From GJ-E10 sp035625725 (GTDB taxonomy: Bacteria > Pseudomonadota > Gammaproteobacteria > Burkholderiales > Burkholderiaceae_F), in the NCBI GenBank assembly GCA_035625725.1, contig DASPPB010000043.1:1-64000 (forward strand): 64,000 bases of DNA, written 5' to 3'. Each line of letters begins with the position of its first letter. Positions within the stretch are counted from its first letter, which is position 1. The notes beneath the pieces were generated by a model. It was not told the DNA's origin, ran no database searches, and saw only the letters and a program-made list of their open reading frames with translations. Both the position numbers and the translations under genes were made by a program. Below, piece after piece: positions 43,899 through 51,751 of this stretch.

Positions 43899-46232
43899 AT
43901 GTCCGTTGCGCTGGAAGACTATGGCGACCTGGCCGAACAGCTCGGTGCGCACGCCCAGGAAGTCTTGCAGTCCTGTTGGAACGAGGCGACCCGCGTATTT
44001 AGCGCTGCGGCCCTCGAAAACGTCTATCTGAAGGGTGCGCGAGCCCTGCACTCGCTAGGTCGTGGCAGCGATCTCGTGGTGACGTTCCTACAAGAAGCAC
44101 CCGCGGTCGCGCGCGAAACCGGCGAGGAGGCGGTAACGGATCTCGTCGAGATGGCGCTGCGTTGCGTCTCCAAGACTAGTGCCACCGTCATAGCGGCAAT
44201 TATCGGCAGCAGCCCTGTGGCGGCGCGGCGTCTCGCGGAGCGCCGTCTTTTCGACGGGTATTTGCACCTGATCGAAAACTTGCTTGCGCAGGCGCCACGC
44301 GGAGTGCGGCCGATGCTCGGTCAGCTCGACGCACTGCTGGGACAGCTCACCTTGGGCGGTCTGCGGCGCTGGGCAAATTGGGGGGCGCAGGCGCACCGCA
44401 CCGATTTCGATGCGCAAGTGCGCTACTTCGGCCTGGAGTCGCCCGAGTCCGTGGCGGTCCTGCAGCAGGAGCGCAAGGGCACGCTTTTTGTCGATGTGCA
44501 GCGACGCCTCGCAATGTACCTGCGCGCGCTCTGGGGGCGGGACTTTTTTCTGCGTCCGACCTCCGGCGACTACGAGACACGCGAAGGCTACCGTCCCTAT
44601 ATCGAGAACCACCTCATCCATGTGCCCGACGCCTTCGACGACCTCGAGGGCGTGTCGGGGCTTGAGCTCTACCGAGCCGCCGTGGCCCACGCGGCCGCCC
44701 ACCTCGTCTACACGCGCAGCGCCCTGTCGGCGCAATCGCTAAACCCCTTGCAGATGGCGATGGTAGCCCTGATCGAAGATGCCCGAGTCGAGGCGCTGGC
44801 GCTGCGCGAGTTTCCGGGATTGCTGCCGATCTGGTCGCGACTGCACAAAACGGGCGCGCATGCCAACAGCACCTGCGGCGACCACATGAGCCGCCTGGCG
44901 CGCGCGCTGCTCGACCCGGCGTACGTCGACGACGGGCCGCTCGTCGTGGAGGGACGACGACTGTTTGCGCAAGCTTGCGACGAGTGGACGGAAAATCGCA
45001 TTTCGTGGGAAATCGGCGCGCAGCTAGCAAGCATGCTTGCACGCATTGCTCCCCCGTTTCAGACCCGAACCGACCTCGTGGAGGCGCCCTATCGCGACGA
45101 CAACCGCTATGTGTGGGAGTTTGACGAACTCATGGACGGGGAAGGCGCGGAGACGTTGCCCTGGCTCGAGCGCCAGGTGCGTCGCAACGTGAACCTGATG
45201 GAATTCATCAACGAAACGGACGTTGAAACAGCCGGCGACGACGCCCAAGAGATCTGGGTGCTGTCCACAGAGCTCTTCCCTTACGAAGACCGCGGCATCT
45301 CTTACAACCAAATGGAGGGAAAGGAGCCCACACCCGATCCGCACCATTATCCGGAGTGGGACTATCAAATTCAGGTTGAGCGGCCGCGCTGGGTTACCGT
45401 GCTCGAACAAAGGGCAGCGGCAGGTGACGTCGCCGCGATCGATTCGGTCGTCGCGCGCTACAAACCGATCGTCGGCCGCCTCAAGCGCCTGATCGAATCC
45501 CTCCGACCCCAAGGCGTACTGCGACTGCGTCGCCTGGAGGAAGGCGACGAGATCGATCTAAACGCTGCCATCCATGCGCTCATTCAGATCCGCAAGAACG
45601 ACCAGCCGGACACACGCGTCATGATGCGCAGCGTTCGCCGCCAACGCGACCTCGCCGTGCTATTGCTGATTGATCTGTCGCAGTCGACGAGCGACAAGGT
45701 GCGAGGCTCCGAGCAAACCGTGCTCGAACTCGCCCGTGATGCGGTCGCCCTTTTGGCCGATGCGATGCATAAGATCGGCGACCCGTTTGCCATACACGGT
45801 TTTTCCTCCGACGGCAGACATGAGGTCCGTTACACGCGCTTTAAGGACTTCGATGCGCCCTACGACGAGCACGCCAAAGCACGCCTGGCGGCGATGTCGA
45901 GCGGCATGTCAACGCGCATGGGCGCCGCCATGCGCCACGCGGGCGCAATCTTGCAGCGCTGCTCCCAGAGCCGGAAACTGCTGCTCGTGCTCACCGACGG
46001 CGAACCCGCGGACGTGGACGTACGCGATCCACAGTACCTGCGCCACGATGCGCGCAAGGCCGCAGAACTGCTCGGCCGCTGCGGAATTAAGAGCTACTGC
46101 CTATCGCTTGATCCGCACGCCGACCAATACGTTGCGCGCATTTTCGGCGCGCGCAATTACCGGGTGCTCGATCGCGTCGAACGGCTGCCCGAACAGCTGC
46201 CGGCCCTTTATATGGGTCTGACGGGCCGGTGA
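43899..46232 (+). CDS. cbbO: RubisCO activase adaptor CbbO (VWA domain)
   Basis: A 777-residue adaptor for CbbQ. The N-terminal two-thirds are helical and specific to CbbO; the C-terminal von Willebrand factor A domain starts near residue 580 with the MIDAS motif LLIDLSQSTSD (DxSxS) and continues with VLTDGEPADVDV. In the known CbbQO complex the VWA domain contacts RubisCO through the metal site, which is intact here. It ends the cbb cluster and converges on the esterase gene, 16 bases away. Confidence 0.95.
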   Translation: MSVALEDYGDLAEQLGAHAQEVLQSCWNEATRVFSAAALENVYLKGARALHSLGRGSDLVVTFLQEAPAVARETGEEAVTDLVEMALRCVSKTSATVIAAIIGSSPVAARRLAERRLFDGYLHLIENLLAQAPRGVRPMLGQLDALLGQLTLGGLRRWANWGAQAHRTDFDAQVRYFGLESPESVAVLQQERKGTLFVDVQRRLAMYLRALWGRDFFLRPTSGDYETREGYRPYIENHLIHVPDAFDDLEGVSGLELYRAAVAHAAAHLVYTRSALSAQSLNPLQMAMVALIEDARVEALALREFPGLLPIWSRLHKTGAHANSTCGDHMSRLARALLDPAYVDDGPLVVEGRRLFAQACDEWTENRISWEIGAQLASMLARIAPPFQTRTDLVEAPYRDDNRYVWEFDELMDGEGAETLPWLERQVRRNVNLMEFINETDVETAGDDAQEIWVLSTELFPYEDRGISYNQMEGKEPTPDPHHYPEWDYQIQVERPRWVTVLEQRAAAGDVAAIDSVVARYKPIVGRLKRLIESLRPQGVLRLRRLEEGDEIDLNAAIHALIQIRKNDQPDTRVMMRSVRRQRDLAVLLLIDLSQSTSDKVRGSEQTVLELARDAVALLADAMHKIGDPFAIHGFSSDGRHEVRYTRFKDFDAPYDEHAKARLAAMSSGMSTRMGAAMRHAGAILQRCSQSRKLLLVLTDGEPADVDVRDPQYLRHDARKAAELLGRCGIKSYCLSLDPHADQYVARIFGARNYRVLDRVERLPEQLPALYMGLTGR

Positions 46233-46248
46233 GAACGCACCGGGGCGC

Positions 46249-47409
46249 CTAGCTCTTGAGCGCTCGATATAGGAAGGGCAGACTGACGTTCATGCGGTAG
46301 TCGATCCCCGAGTGCGTATCGTTGAACTCCTCGTAACGATGCGCAATGCGGTACTGTGCCAAGCGCTTGGACAAGATGCGCGCGCCGTAGTGCAAATGGT
46401 ACTGATCGCGCCACCCGCAGTCGATATAGATCGCTCGGAGCGATCGCAGCGATCCGGCGTGCTGCGCGACGAGCGCTATGGGGTCGTGCCGCAACCAGCG
46501 CCGCCAGCGCGCAGCGAGCAACTCGCCGGTCTCCAGGTTGAAAGGGAGCCGAAACCCGTTTGCGACTTTCGGATCCGGGTCATAGCTCGCCGCCATACAC
46601 AGATTCATCAGGCAATGGACTTCTGCGTTGGATGGCTTGTCCTTGGCGTAAAAGGCCTCGAGAAAGCGCCGCACCCGGCCGTCGTCGATGCCGGCCTCGG
46701 CACCACGTTCGCTACGGCGCACGTCCACCAGACCAGGACTGCGCGCACGCTTTCGATAACGGGCCAGTTCATCGAGCGTGTTGGGCCAGTCGGGGCGATA
46801 GACGAAATCGAAGTAACAGTCGCCCGAATGATCCGCGACGGCACCCCAGTAGCGCGCGTACTTCATGCCATGAATGATCGCCCCGTAGCCACCAGAAGAT
46901 TTGCCGAAGCAACCGCGGTGCTCACGCGAGGCCAAGGTACGAAATTCCCGATCGATAAACGCTATGAGTTCGCGCGTGAGGTAATCGGCGTAGTTGCCAA
47001 TCGCCGAGGAATTGATGTACTGGTTGCCACCCAAGCGAGTGAAACAGTCCGGAAAGACAATGATCACGGGCCCCATACGTCTTTCGTACACGAGGCGCGC
47101 CGCCTTCTCAGCAACGTTTTCTTCAAAGGCGCGCCAGTTGACGTGCGCCGGGCCGGTGCCCGTGAAACCCACCAGATCAAAGAGCACGGGAAAGCGTCGC
47201 CCGCGCTGAGATCCCGAGTCGTATTGCGCTGGCAGCCACACCGGGAAGCGGCGCTCGTGCGGATCGCCCAACGGGTTGTCGGCGAGGATGCGCGAGCGGT
47301 GCTCGACCCAGACGACGCGCCCCGAGGGAACGCCGCGGAGTTTTGCGATCAATTGCGCACCGTCGCGAGCGTGCGTACGCCGGAATTTGCCATGCAAAGC
47401 GCGCCGCAC
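46249..47409 (-). CDS. alpha/beta-hydrolase esterase (antigen 85 / esterase D-like)
   Basis: A reading of up to 386 residues with the nucleophile motif GKSSGG (S171), a preceding strand MGPVIIVFPDCF, and a C-terminal histidine in FNDTHSGIDYRM completing the triad. It resembles the putative-esterase (Esterase_D/antigen 85) family, which hydrolyses or transfers acyl groups. No signal peptide is visible. The N-terminus is uncertain: GTG 47409 is the first start but lies only 8 bases from a terminator-like hairpin, so a later start is possible. The natural substrate is unknown. Confidence 0.82.
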   Translation of the reverse strand: MRRALHGKFRRTHARDGAQLIAKLRGVPSGRVVWVEHRSRILADNPLGDPHERRFPVWLPAQYDSGSQRGRRFPVLFDLVGFTGTGPAHVNWRAFEENVAEKAARLVYERRMGPVIIVFPDCFTRLGGNQYINSSAIGNYADYLTRELIAFIDREFRTLASREHRGCFGKSSGGYGAIIHGMKYARYWGAVADHSGDCYFDFVYRPDWPNTLDELARYRKRARSPGLVDVRRSERGAEAGIDDGRVRRFLEAFYAKDKPSNAEVHCLMNLCMAASYDPDPKVANGFRLPFNLETGELLAARWRRWLRHDPIALVAQHAGSLRSLRAIYIDCGWRDQYHLHYGARILSKRLAQYRIAHRYEEFNDTHSGIDYRMNVSLPFLYRALKS

Positions 47410-47416
47410 CCTGTGA

Positions 47417-47440
47417 AAAGGCCCCGTAAACGGGGCCTTT
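47417..47440 (-). terminator. bidirectional terminator-like hairpin between msrA and the esterase gene
   Basis: AAAGGCCCCG and CGGGGCCTTT form a perfect 10-bp stem around the loop TAAA. Read on the minus strand it ends in CCTTTTC, so it can terminate the msrB-msrA transcript. Its position next to the esterase start leaves little room for a separate promoter there. Confidence 0.75.
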
Positions 47441-47609
47441 CCGAGCCCGTGGCGAGCACAATTGTGTTTTGGCGCCTGCTCACTCGGGACTCTGGCGCAT
47501 TGGAAGAAACGCCAGTATCGAACCGGTCATGCCGGTTGAATTCATTGTATGCACGGCCCGTCCGTCGCGTCAACGATCGACGCGCGCATTGCGTTGCGCA
47601 AAATCCCCG

Positions 47610-48332
47610 TCAATGCGAAGCGTTCGCAGCCTTGTTCGTCGCGTTGAGCGAAGACGATACCAAGATTGGGTCATGCCGAAAGTCTTCCGGGAACAGTTGT
47701 TCGAGATTGCGCACCTTGGGCAGGTCGTAGCGCACGATGTAGCCGTTGTCGGGGTGTAAGGTCGCAAAGTCCTGGTGATACGCTTCGGCAGCGTAAAACC
47801 CCCCCAGCGGATCGATGCGCGTGGCAATCTTGCGCGTATAGACCCCTGCCTGATCGAGTTGCGCGATATAGCTCTGCGCAATTTGCCGTTGCTTGTCGTT
47901 GAGCGTGAAGATCTCTGATCGGTATTGCGTGCCAATGTCCGGTCCCTGGCGGTTGAGCTGCGTGGGATCGTGTGCGACCGAAAAGAAAATTCGCAGTATC
48001 GTTCCGTAGCTGATGACGTGCGGATCAAACCGGACCTCCACCGACTCGGCATGACCGGTGCGCCCGGAACTGACGGTTTCGTAATCAGCCGTGGCCTGCG
48101 ATCCTCCGGCGTAGCCGGAGACGGCGCTTTGGACTCCTTTGACGTGCTGAAAGACCTTTTGCACGCCCCAGAAGCATCCGCCCGAAAGAACCGCGATTTC
48201 CGATGAACTCTGGGGTGGTGTCGTTTCGTCAACGAGAGGAGCCGGTAGCGGCGTTGCATCCTCGAGGCACCACGAGGCTGGCGGCACCAACAAGATACCT
48301 ACCGCGGTCAGAGCGAGTGTCAGTTGCTTCAC
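47610..48332 (-). CDS. msrA: exported peptide-methionine (S)-S-oxide reductase
   Basis: A 240-residue repair enzyme for S-oxidised methionine. The catalytic motif GGCFWGVQKVF places the nucleophile at C53, and GTQYRSEIF and AEAYHQDF are the usual substrate-site elements. An N-terminal signal peptide (about 1-21) points to the periplasm. Apart from C22 near the cleavage site there is no other cysteine, so no internal resolving cysteine exists. It overlaps msrB by four bases and is co-transcribed. Confidence 0.94.
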   Translation of the reverse strand: MKQLTLALTAVGILLVPPASWCLEDATPLPAPLVDETTPPQSSSEIAVLSGGCFWGVQKVFQHVKGVQSAVSGYAGGSQATADYETVSSGRTGHAESVEVRFDPHVISYGTILRIFFSVAHDPTQLNRQGPDIGTQYRSEIFTLNDKQRQIAQSYIAQLDQAGVYTRKIATRIDPLGGFYAAEAYHQDFATLHPDNGYIVRYDLPKVRNLEQLFPEDFRHDPILVSSSLNATNKAANASH

Positions 48333-48832
48333 GATTGCCCTCCCGTCGCAGGTTGAAAATTCAACGCCAGTCCGTTGATGCAGTAGCGCAGTCCGGTGGG
48401 CGGCGGTCCGTCATCAAAAACATGCCCAAGATGGCCCCCGCAGCGGCGGCAGTGCACCTCGGTGCGCACCATTCCCAGCGTCCGGTCTTGCCTTTCTCCG
48501 ACCGCATTTTCGAGCGGCCGCCAGAAACTGGGCCAACCCGTGCCACTGTCGAACTTCGTCGCAGAGGAAAACAGTGCCAGCGTACAGCCGGCGCAGACAA
48601 ACGTGCCGTGGCGCTTTTCGTGATTGAGCGGGCTCGTGAAGGGGCGTTCGGTGGCCTGTTCGCGCAGCACGGCGTATTGCGGGGAGGTGAGCATTGCACG
48701 CCACTGCTCCTCCGTATGCTCCACCTCAAAACGCTCGACGCCCGCGGTCACCTGCGCGGCGCGCGCAAATCGACCGAGACCGAACGCGGCAAGCAATACG
48801 CTAGCCCCCAGAAACCAACTTCGTCTTTGCAT
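48329..48832 (-). CDS. msrB: exported peptide-methionine (R)-S-oxide reductase
   Basis: A 167-residue enzyme reducing the R epimer of methionine sulfoxide. Zinc cysteines C80/C83 (CAGC) and C128/C131 (CRRC) and the catalytic C151 in LRYCINGLALNF are intact. A hydrophobic N-terminus (about 6-25, RRSWFLGASVLLAAFG) serves as a signal peptide, possibly Tat-like since it begins with RR. No extra resolving cysteine is seen. It is the first gene of a two-gene periplasmic repair operon with msrA. Confidence 0.94.
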   Translation of the reverse strand: MQRRSWFLGASVLLAAFGLGRFARAAQVTAGVERFEVEHTEEQWRAMLTSPQYAVLREQATERPFTSPLNHEKRHGTFVCAGCTLALFSSATKFDSGTGWPSFWRPLENAVGERQDRTLGMVRTEVHCRRCGGHLGHVFDDGPPPTGLRYCINGLALNFQPATGGQS

Positions 48833-49595
48833 GTCTACCCCCTGTCAGCACCCCTGCGACCTGCGCATGCTCGATTGGTCGCGCAACCCGCGTAAACCTT
48901 ACAGGCGCTTTGCAAAGCCGCACGGGGCATCAGACACCGTTTGCGACGGACGATCGCAACGGAACACCCGATGCAGGCATGGCGCGCACCCCGGGACCGT
49001 GCGAGAACGAACAAATCGATACGCATGCGCACCGCCATCGGGCCGAAGAGGCGGCCGGCTCGGTTCGCACACGCGATCGCCGCTCATGTCCATTGTGCGC
49101 GCAATTACACCCGCAATTGCCTGGGGCGTACGTCCAATTGCGCACGGTGTGCCGATTTTTGCTGCGCTTGGCGCGGGCGCAGGTCTGCCGCATTTTCGCC
49201 ACAGTTCGCCCTGGAACTGCAGGGCCGCTCGGCGCACACCCGCTGGCGAACCGACATAACCATGAAAGGCGCATTTGCGCTTGCGCACTCCAAAACCCTG
49301 TCCGCTTTGCGGAATGCGGCCAATGCGCCTCGAGCGCGGGCTGTAGAACCCAAACCGCTTCCGGCAATTCACCAGAGCGATTCCCGACGGACGTTATGGC
49401 AAGGATGATGCCGGGACGCGCGACCGAACTCCGGTCAGTGCCTGGAGGCAAATTTGAAAATCTTCCCTCGGGCCGACGCACCAGGCGTCCGATCATTTAC
49501 CGGATCAAAGGGAAATAACACGCCAAACGCCCTCACACACGGCGACAGGCCGTGCGAAAGACTCCTAGGAGCGCACCACGGCGGCCCGTTGGCGA
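48833..49595. other. 760-base region with no supported gene
   Basis: Four or more frames on both strands are open at once for 150-200 codons, which is a by-product of GC-rich sequence, and none has a recognisable product or a good ribosome-binding site. It lies upstream of msrB and downstream of gabT, so msrB's promoter should be at its left end. Confidence 0.5.
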
Positions 49596-50909
49596 TCAGC
49601 TAGCAGCGGCCGCGTCGAAAGACTCCTCGAGAACGCGTATTCCTTCCTCCACGATCTCGTCGGACGCCGTCAGCGGAACGAGCACGCGGATAATATTGGC
49701 ATTGGATCCGCAAGCAAGCAGGATCAGTCCGCGGCGTGCAGCCTCGCTCACTAGGCGCTTGGTGAGCTCCGCGTCCGGCGCATCGACTTTGCCGTCCTCG
49801 AAGAGCTCCATCGCTGCCATTGCACCCAGCCCGCGGACGTCGCCAACGGCTTTGTGCTTGCGCGCGATTTTCTTCATGCCGCTACGCAGGCGCTCTCCCA
49901 GCGACTGCGCGCGCGCAAACAACCGCTCTTGCTCGAAGACCTTCAGGACTTCCAAAGCGGCGACAGCGGCCAGCGGGTGACCCGAATACGTACCGCCCAA
50001 GCCACCGGGATTGGGCGCATCCATGATGTCAGCGCGGCCGGTCACCGCCGATATCGGAAAGCCTCCCCCCAACGACTTCGCCATGGTGACGATGTCTGGC
50101 ACGACGCCGGAGTGCTCGATCGCAAGCCAGGTCCCGGTGCGCCCCGCGCCGCATTGAATCTCATCGGCGATAAGGACGATACCGTGGCGGTCGCAAAGCG
50201 CACGCAGCGCCTGCAAAAAATCAAACGGTGCGACATAAAACCCGCCCTCTCCCTGCACCGGCTCGACGACAATCGCCGCAACGCGCTCGGGTTCGATATC
50301 GTTTTTGAATATGTGGTCGATCGATGCCATGGCATCGGCAACGCTCACACCGAAGAGGGTGACCGGGAATCGCGCGTGAAAGATTTCCGCCGGGAAAGGT
50401 CCGAAGCCCGCCTTGTAGGGCGCAACCTTACCCGTGAGCGAGAGGGTCAACATTGTTCGTCCGTGAAAGCCGCCCCCGAAGGCGATGACCCCGGCACGCT
50501 TGGTGTACGCACGCGCGAACTTGACCGCATTCTCGACGGCCTCGGCGCCGGTGGTCATGAAAAAAGTCTTTTTAGGCGCCGAGCCAGGCGCGAGGGCGTT
50601 GAGCCGCTCGGCCAATTCGACGAGCGGCTCGTAGGCCAAGACTTGAAAACACGTATGGGTGACGCGATCGAGCTGCGCCTTCACCGCTGCGACAATCTGC
50701 GGATGACGGTGGCCCGTGTTGAGAACTCCGATTCCGCCGGCAAAATCGATGTAGCGGCGTCCCTCAACGTCCCACACTTCCGCATTGAGTGCGCGCTCGA
50801 CGAACACCTCGTGGACTTGGCCCGATCCGCGAGGCATCGCAGCCCGCCGGCGCGCCATAAGCGCGGCGTTGGTGTGCCGGGTGCTGGTGGACAGGGAATC
50901 GCGTTTCAT
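49596..50909 (-). CDS. gabT: 4-aminobutyrate--2-oxoglutarate transaminase
   Basis: A 437-residue PLP-dependent class III aminotransferase converting GABA and 2-oxoglutarate to succinate semialdehyde and glutamate. The PLP lysine is K278 in IVTMAKSLGGGFPISAV, and IADEIQCGAGRTG and the N-terminal GGIGVLNTGHRHP are typical of GabT. The presence of gabD about 7 kb away supports GABA over other omega-amines. It is transcribed alone. Confidence 0.93.
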   Translation of the reverse strand: MKRDSLSTSTRHTNAALMARRRAAMPRGSGQVHEVFVERALNAEVWDVEGRRYIDFAGGIGVLNTGHRHPQIVAAVKAQLDRVTHTCFQVLAYEPLVELAERLNALAPGSAPKKTFFMTTGAEAVENAVKFARAYTKRAGVIAFGGGFHGRTMLTLSLTGKVAPYKAGFGPFPAEIFHARFPVTLFGVSVADAMASIDHIFKNDIEPERVAAIVVEPVQGEGGFYVAPFDFLQALRALCDRHGIVLIADEIQCGAGRTGTWLAIEHSGVVPDIVTMAKSLGGGFPISAVTGRADIMDAPNPGGLGGTYSGHPLAAVAALEVLKVFEQERLFARAQSLGERLRSGMKKIARKHKAVGDVRGLGAMAAMELFEDGKVDAPDAELTKRLVSEAARRGLILLACGSNANIIRVLVPLTASDEIVEEGIRVLEESFDAAAAS

Positions 50910-51208
50910 GTCGCCCTACCTTTCCGACCGCCGTTCGGCGCTGGGTTCCGACCTCAGGTCCGACCGTTCAAAATCGTGCAAAACGGCATTGTAGACTCGC
51001 CAAGCGAGCATGCGGATGATGCAACTAGGCGGGATTCGCTTACATAAATTTGCAATTATCGTCACCTAGCGGGCACCTGTCGGTCCGCCTTACCCGCGGC
51101 GAGCAAGTAGTATCGACCGCGAGCATGGCACATATTCATCGATCCGGCGCCCGTAGTTGTGCGGCACGATATGTTGCTTGGACAGCCAAACTGAAAGGGA
51201 GCTTTGCG

Positions 51209-51751
51209 TTGGAAGTCACTGGCCCGCAAGCAAAAACTACGCCTCGACCTGACGCCCGGTGCGGGCTCGGACCTGCGCAATCCGGTGTCCGGGCCGCAGC
51301 AATTCGGTTTGCGTCGTTCCTCCTCGCGGGTTTAGCGGCGACCGGTGCGTGCCTGCCCGCGCTGGCAACGCTGGGTGGTGCAGTCAGCACTGTGGAGGCC
51401 GACCGCCAGCAGGTTCAGGCTCAGACAAAGGTCACGAGCCACGCGGCATACAGCGTGCACGAACTGCAATCAACCGGTGGAGCATTGGTGCGCGAATACG
51501 TATCGCCCGCCGGCGTTGTGTTCGGGATCACCTGGGGCGGGCCAACCATGCCTAACCTGCGCCAGCTGCTGGGTGCGCATTTCGACCGGTACGTTGGCTC
51601 GGCCAATCGCGAGCGGGGCGGACACGGTCACGTTGTCGTACGCGAAGGCAACCTGGTCGTCGAATCGGGGGGACACATGCGGTCCTTCCATGGCCGCGCC
51701 TATCTGAGCGACGCGTTGCCCGCGGGAGTGGTGATCGATGACATTCAGTGA
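51209..51751 (+). CDS. DUF2844 exported protein
   Basis: A 180-residue protein of unknown function. A signal peptide follows a polar start and ends near LPALATLGG; mature sequence HAAYSVHELQSTGGALVREYVSPAGVVFGITW is typical of DUF2844. Longer starts exist upstream, but AAAGGGAG (51194-51201) seven bases before the TTG at 51209 favours this one. The stop overlaps the DUF3443 gene by 14 bases, and the two families are commonly paired in Burkholderiales, so they probably act together at the cell surface. Confidence 0.75.
   Translation: MEVTGPQAKTTPRPDARCGLGPAQSGVRAAAIRFASFLLAGLAATGACLPALATLGGAVSTVEADRQQVQAQTKVTSHAAYSVHELQSTGGALVREYVSPAGVVFGITWGGPTMPNLRQLLGAHFDRYVGSANRERGGHGHVVVREGNLVVESGGHMRSFHGRAYLSDALPAGVVIDDIQ

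Noticed and set aside
41043..46232. carboxysome locus
   Set aside because: No shell protein, CsoS2 or carbonic anhydrase gene adjoins cbbLS; cbbQ and cbbO follow instead.
46312..47730. 472-residue frame opposite the esterase gene
   Set aside because: The minus-strand esterase has a clear nucleophile motif and C-terminal His; the plus-strand frame also runs across a terminator hairpin.
48899..49518. four overlapping frames of 150-200 codons between msrB and gabT
   Set aside because: They overlap each other on both strands, show no domain and no ribosome-binding site; random open frames are expected in GC-rich DNA.
49854..51047. 397-residue frame opposite gabT
   Set aside because: gabT is strongly supported on the minus strand, with its PLP lysine in place.
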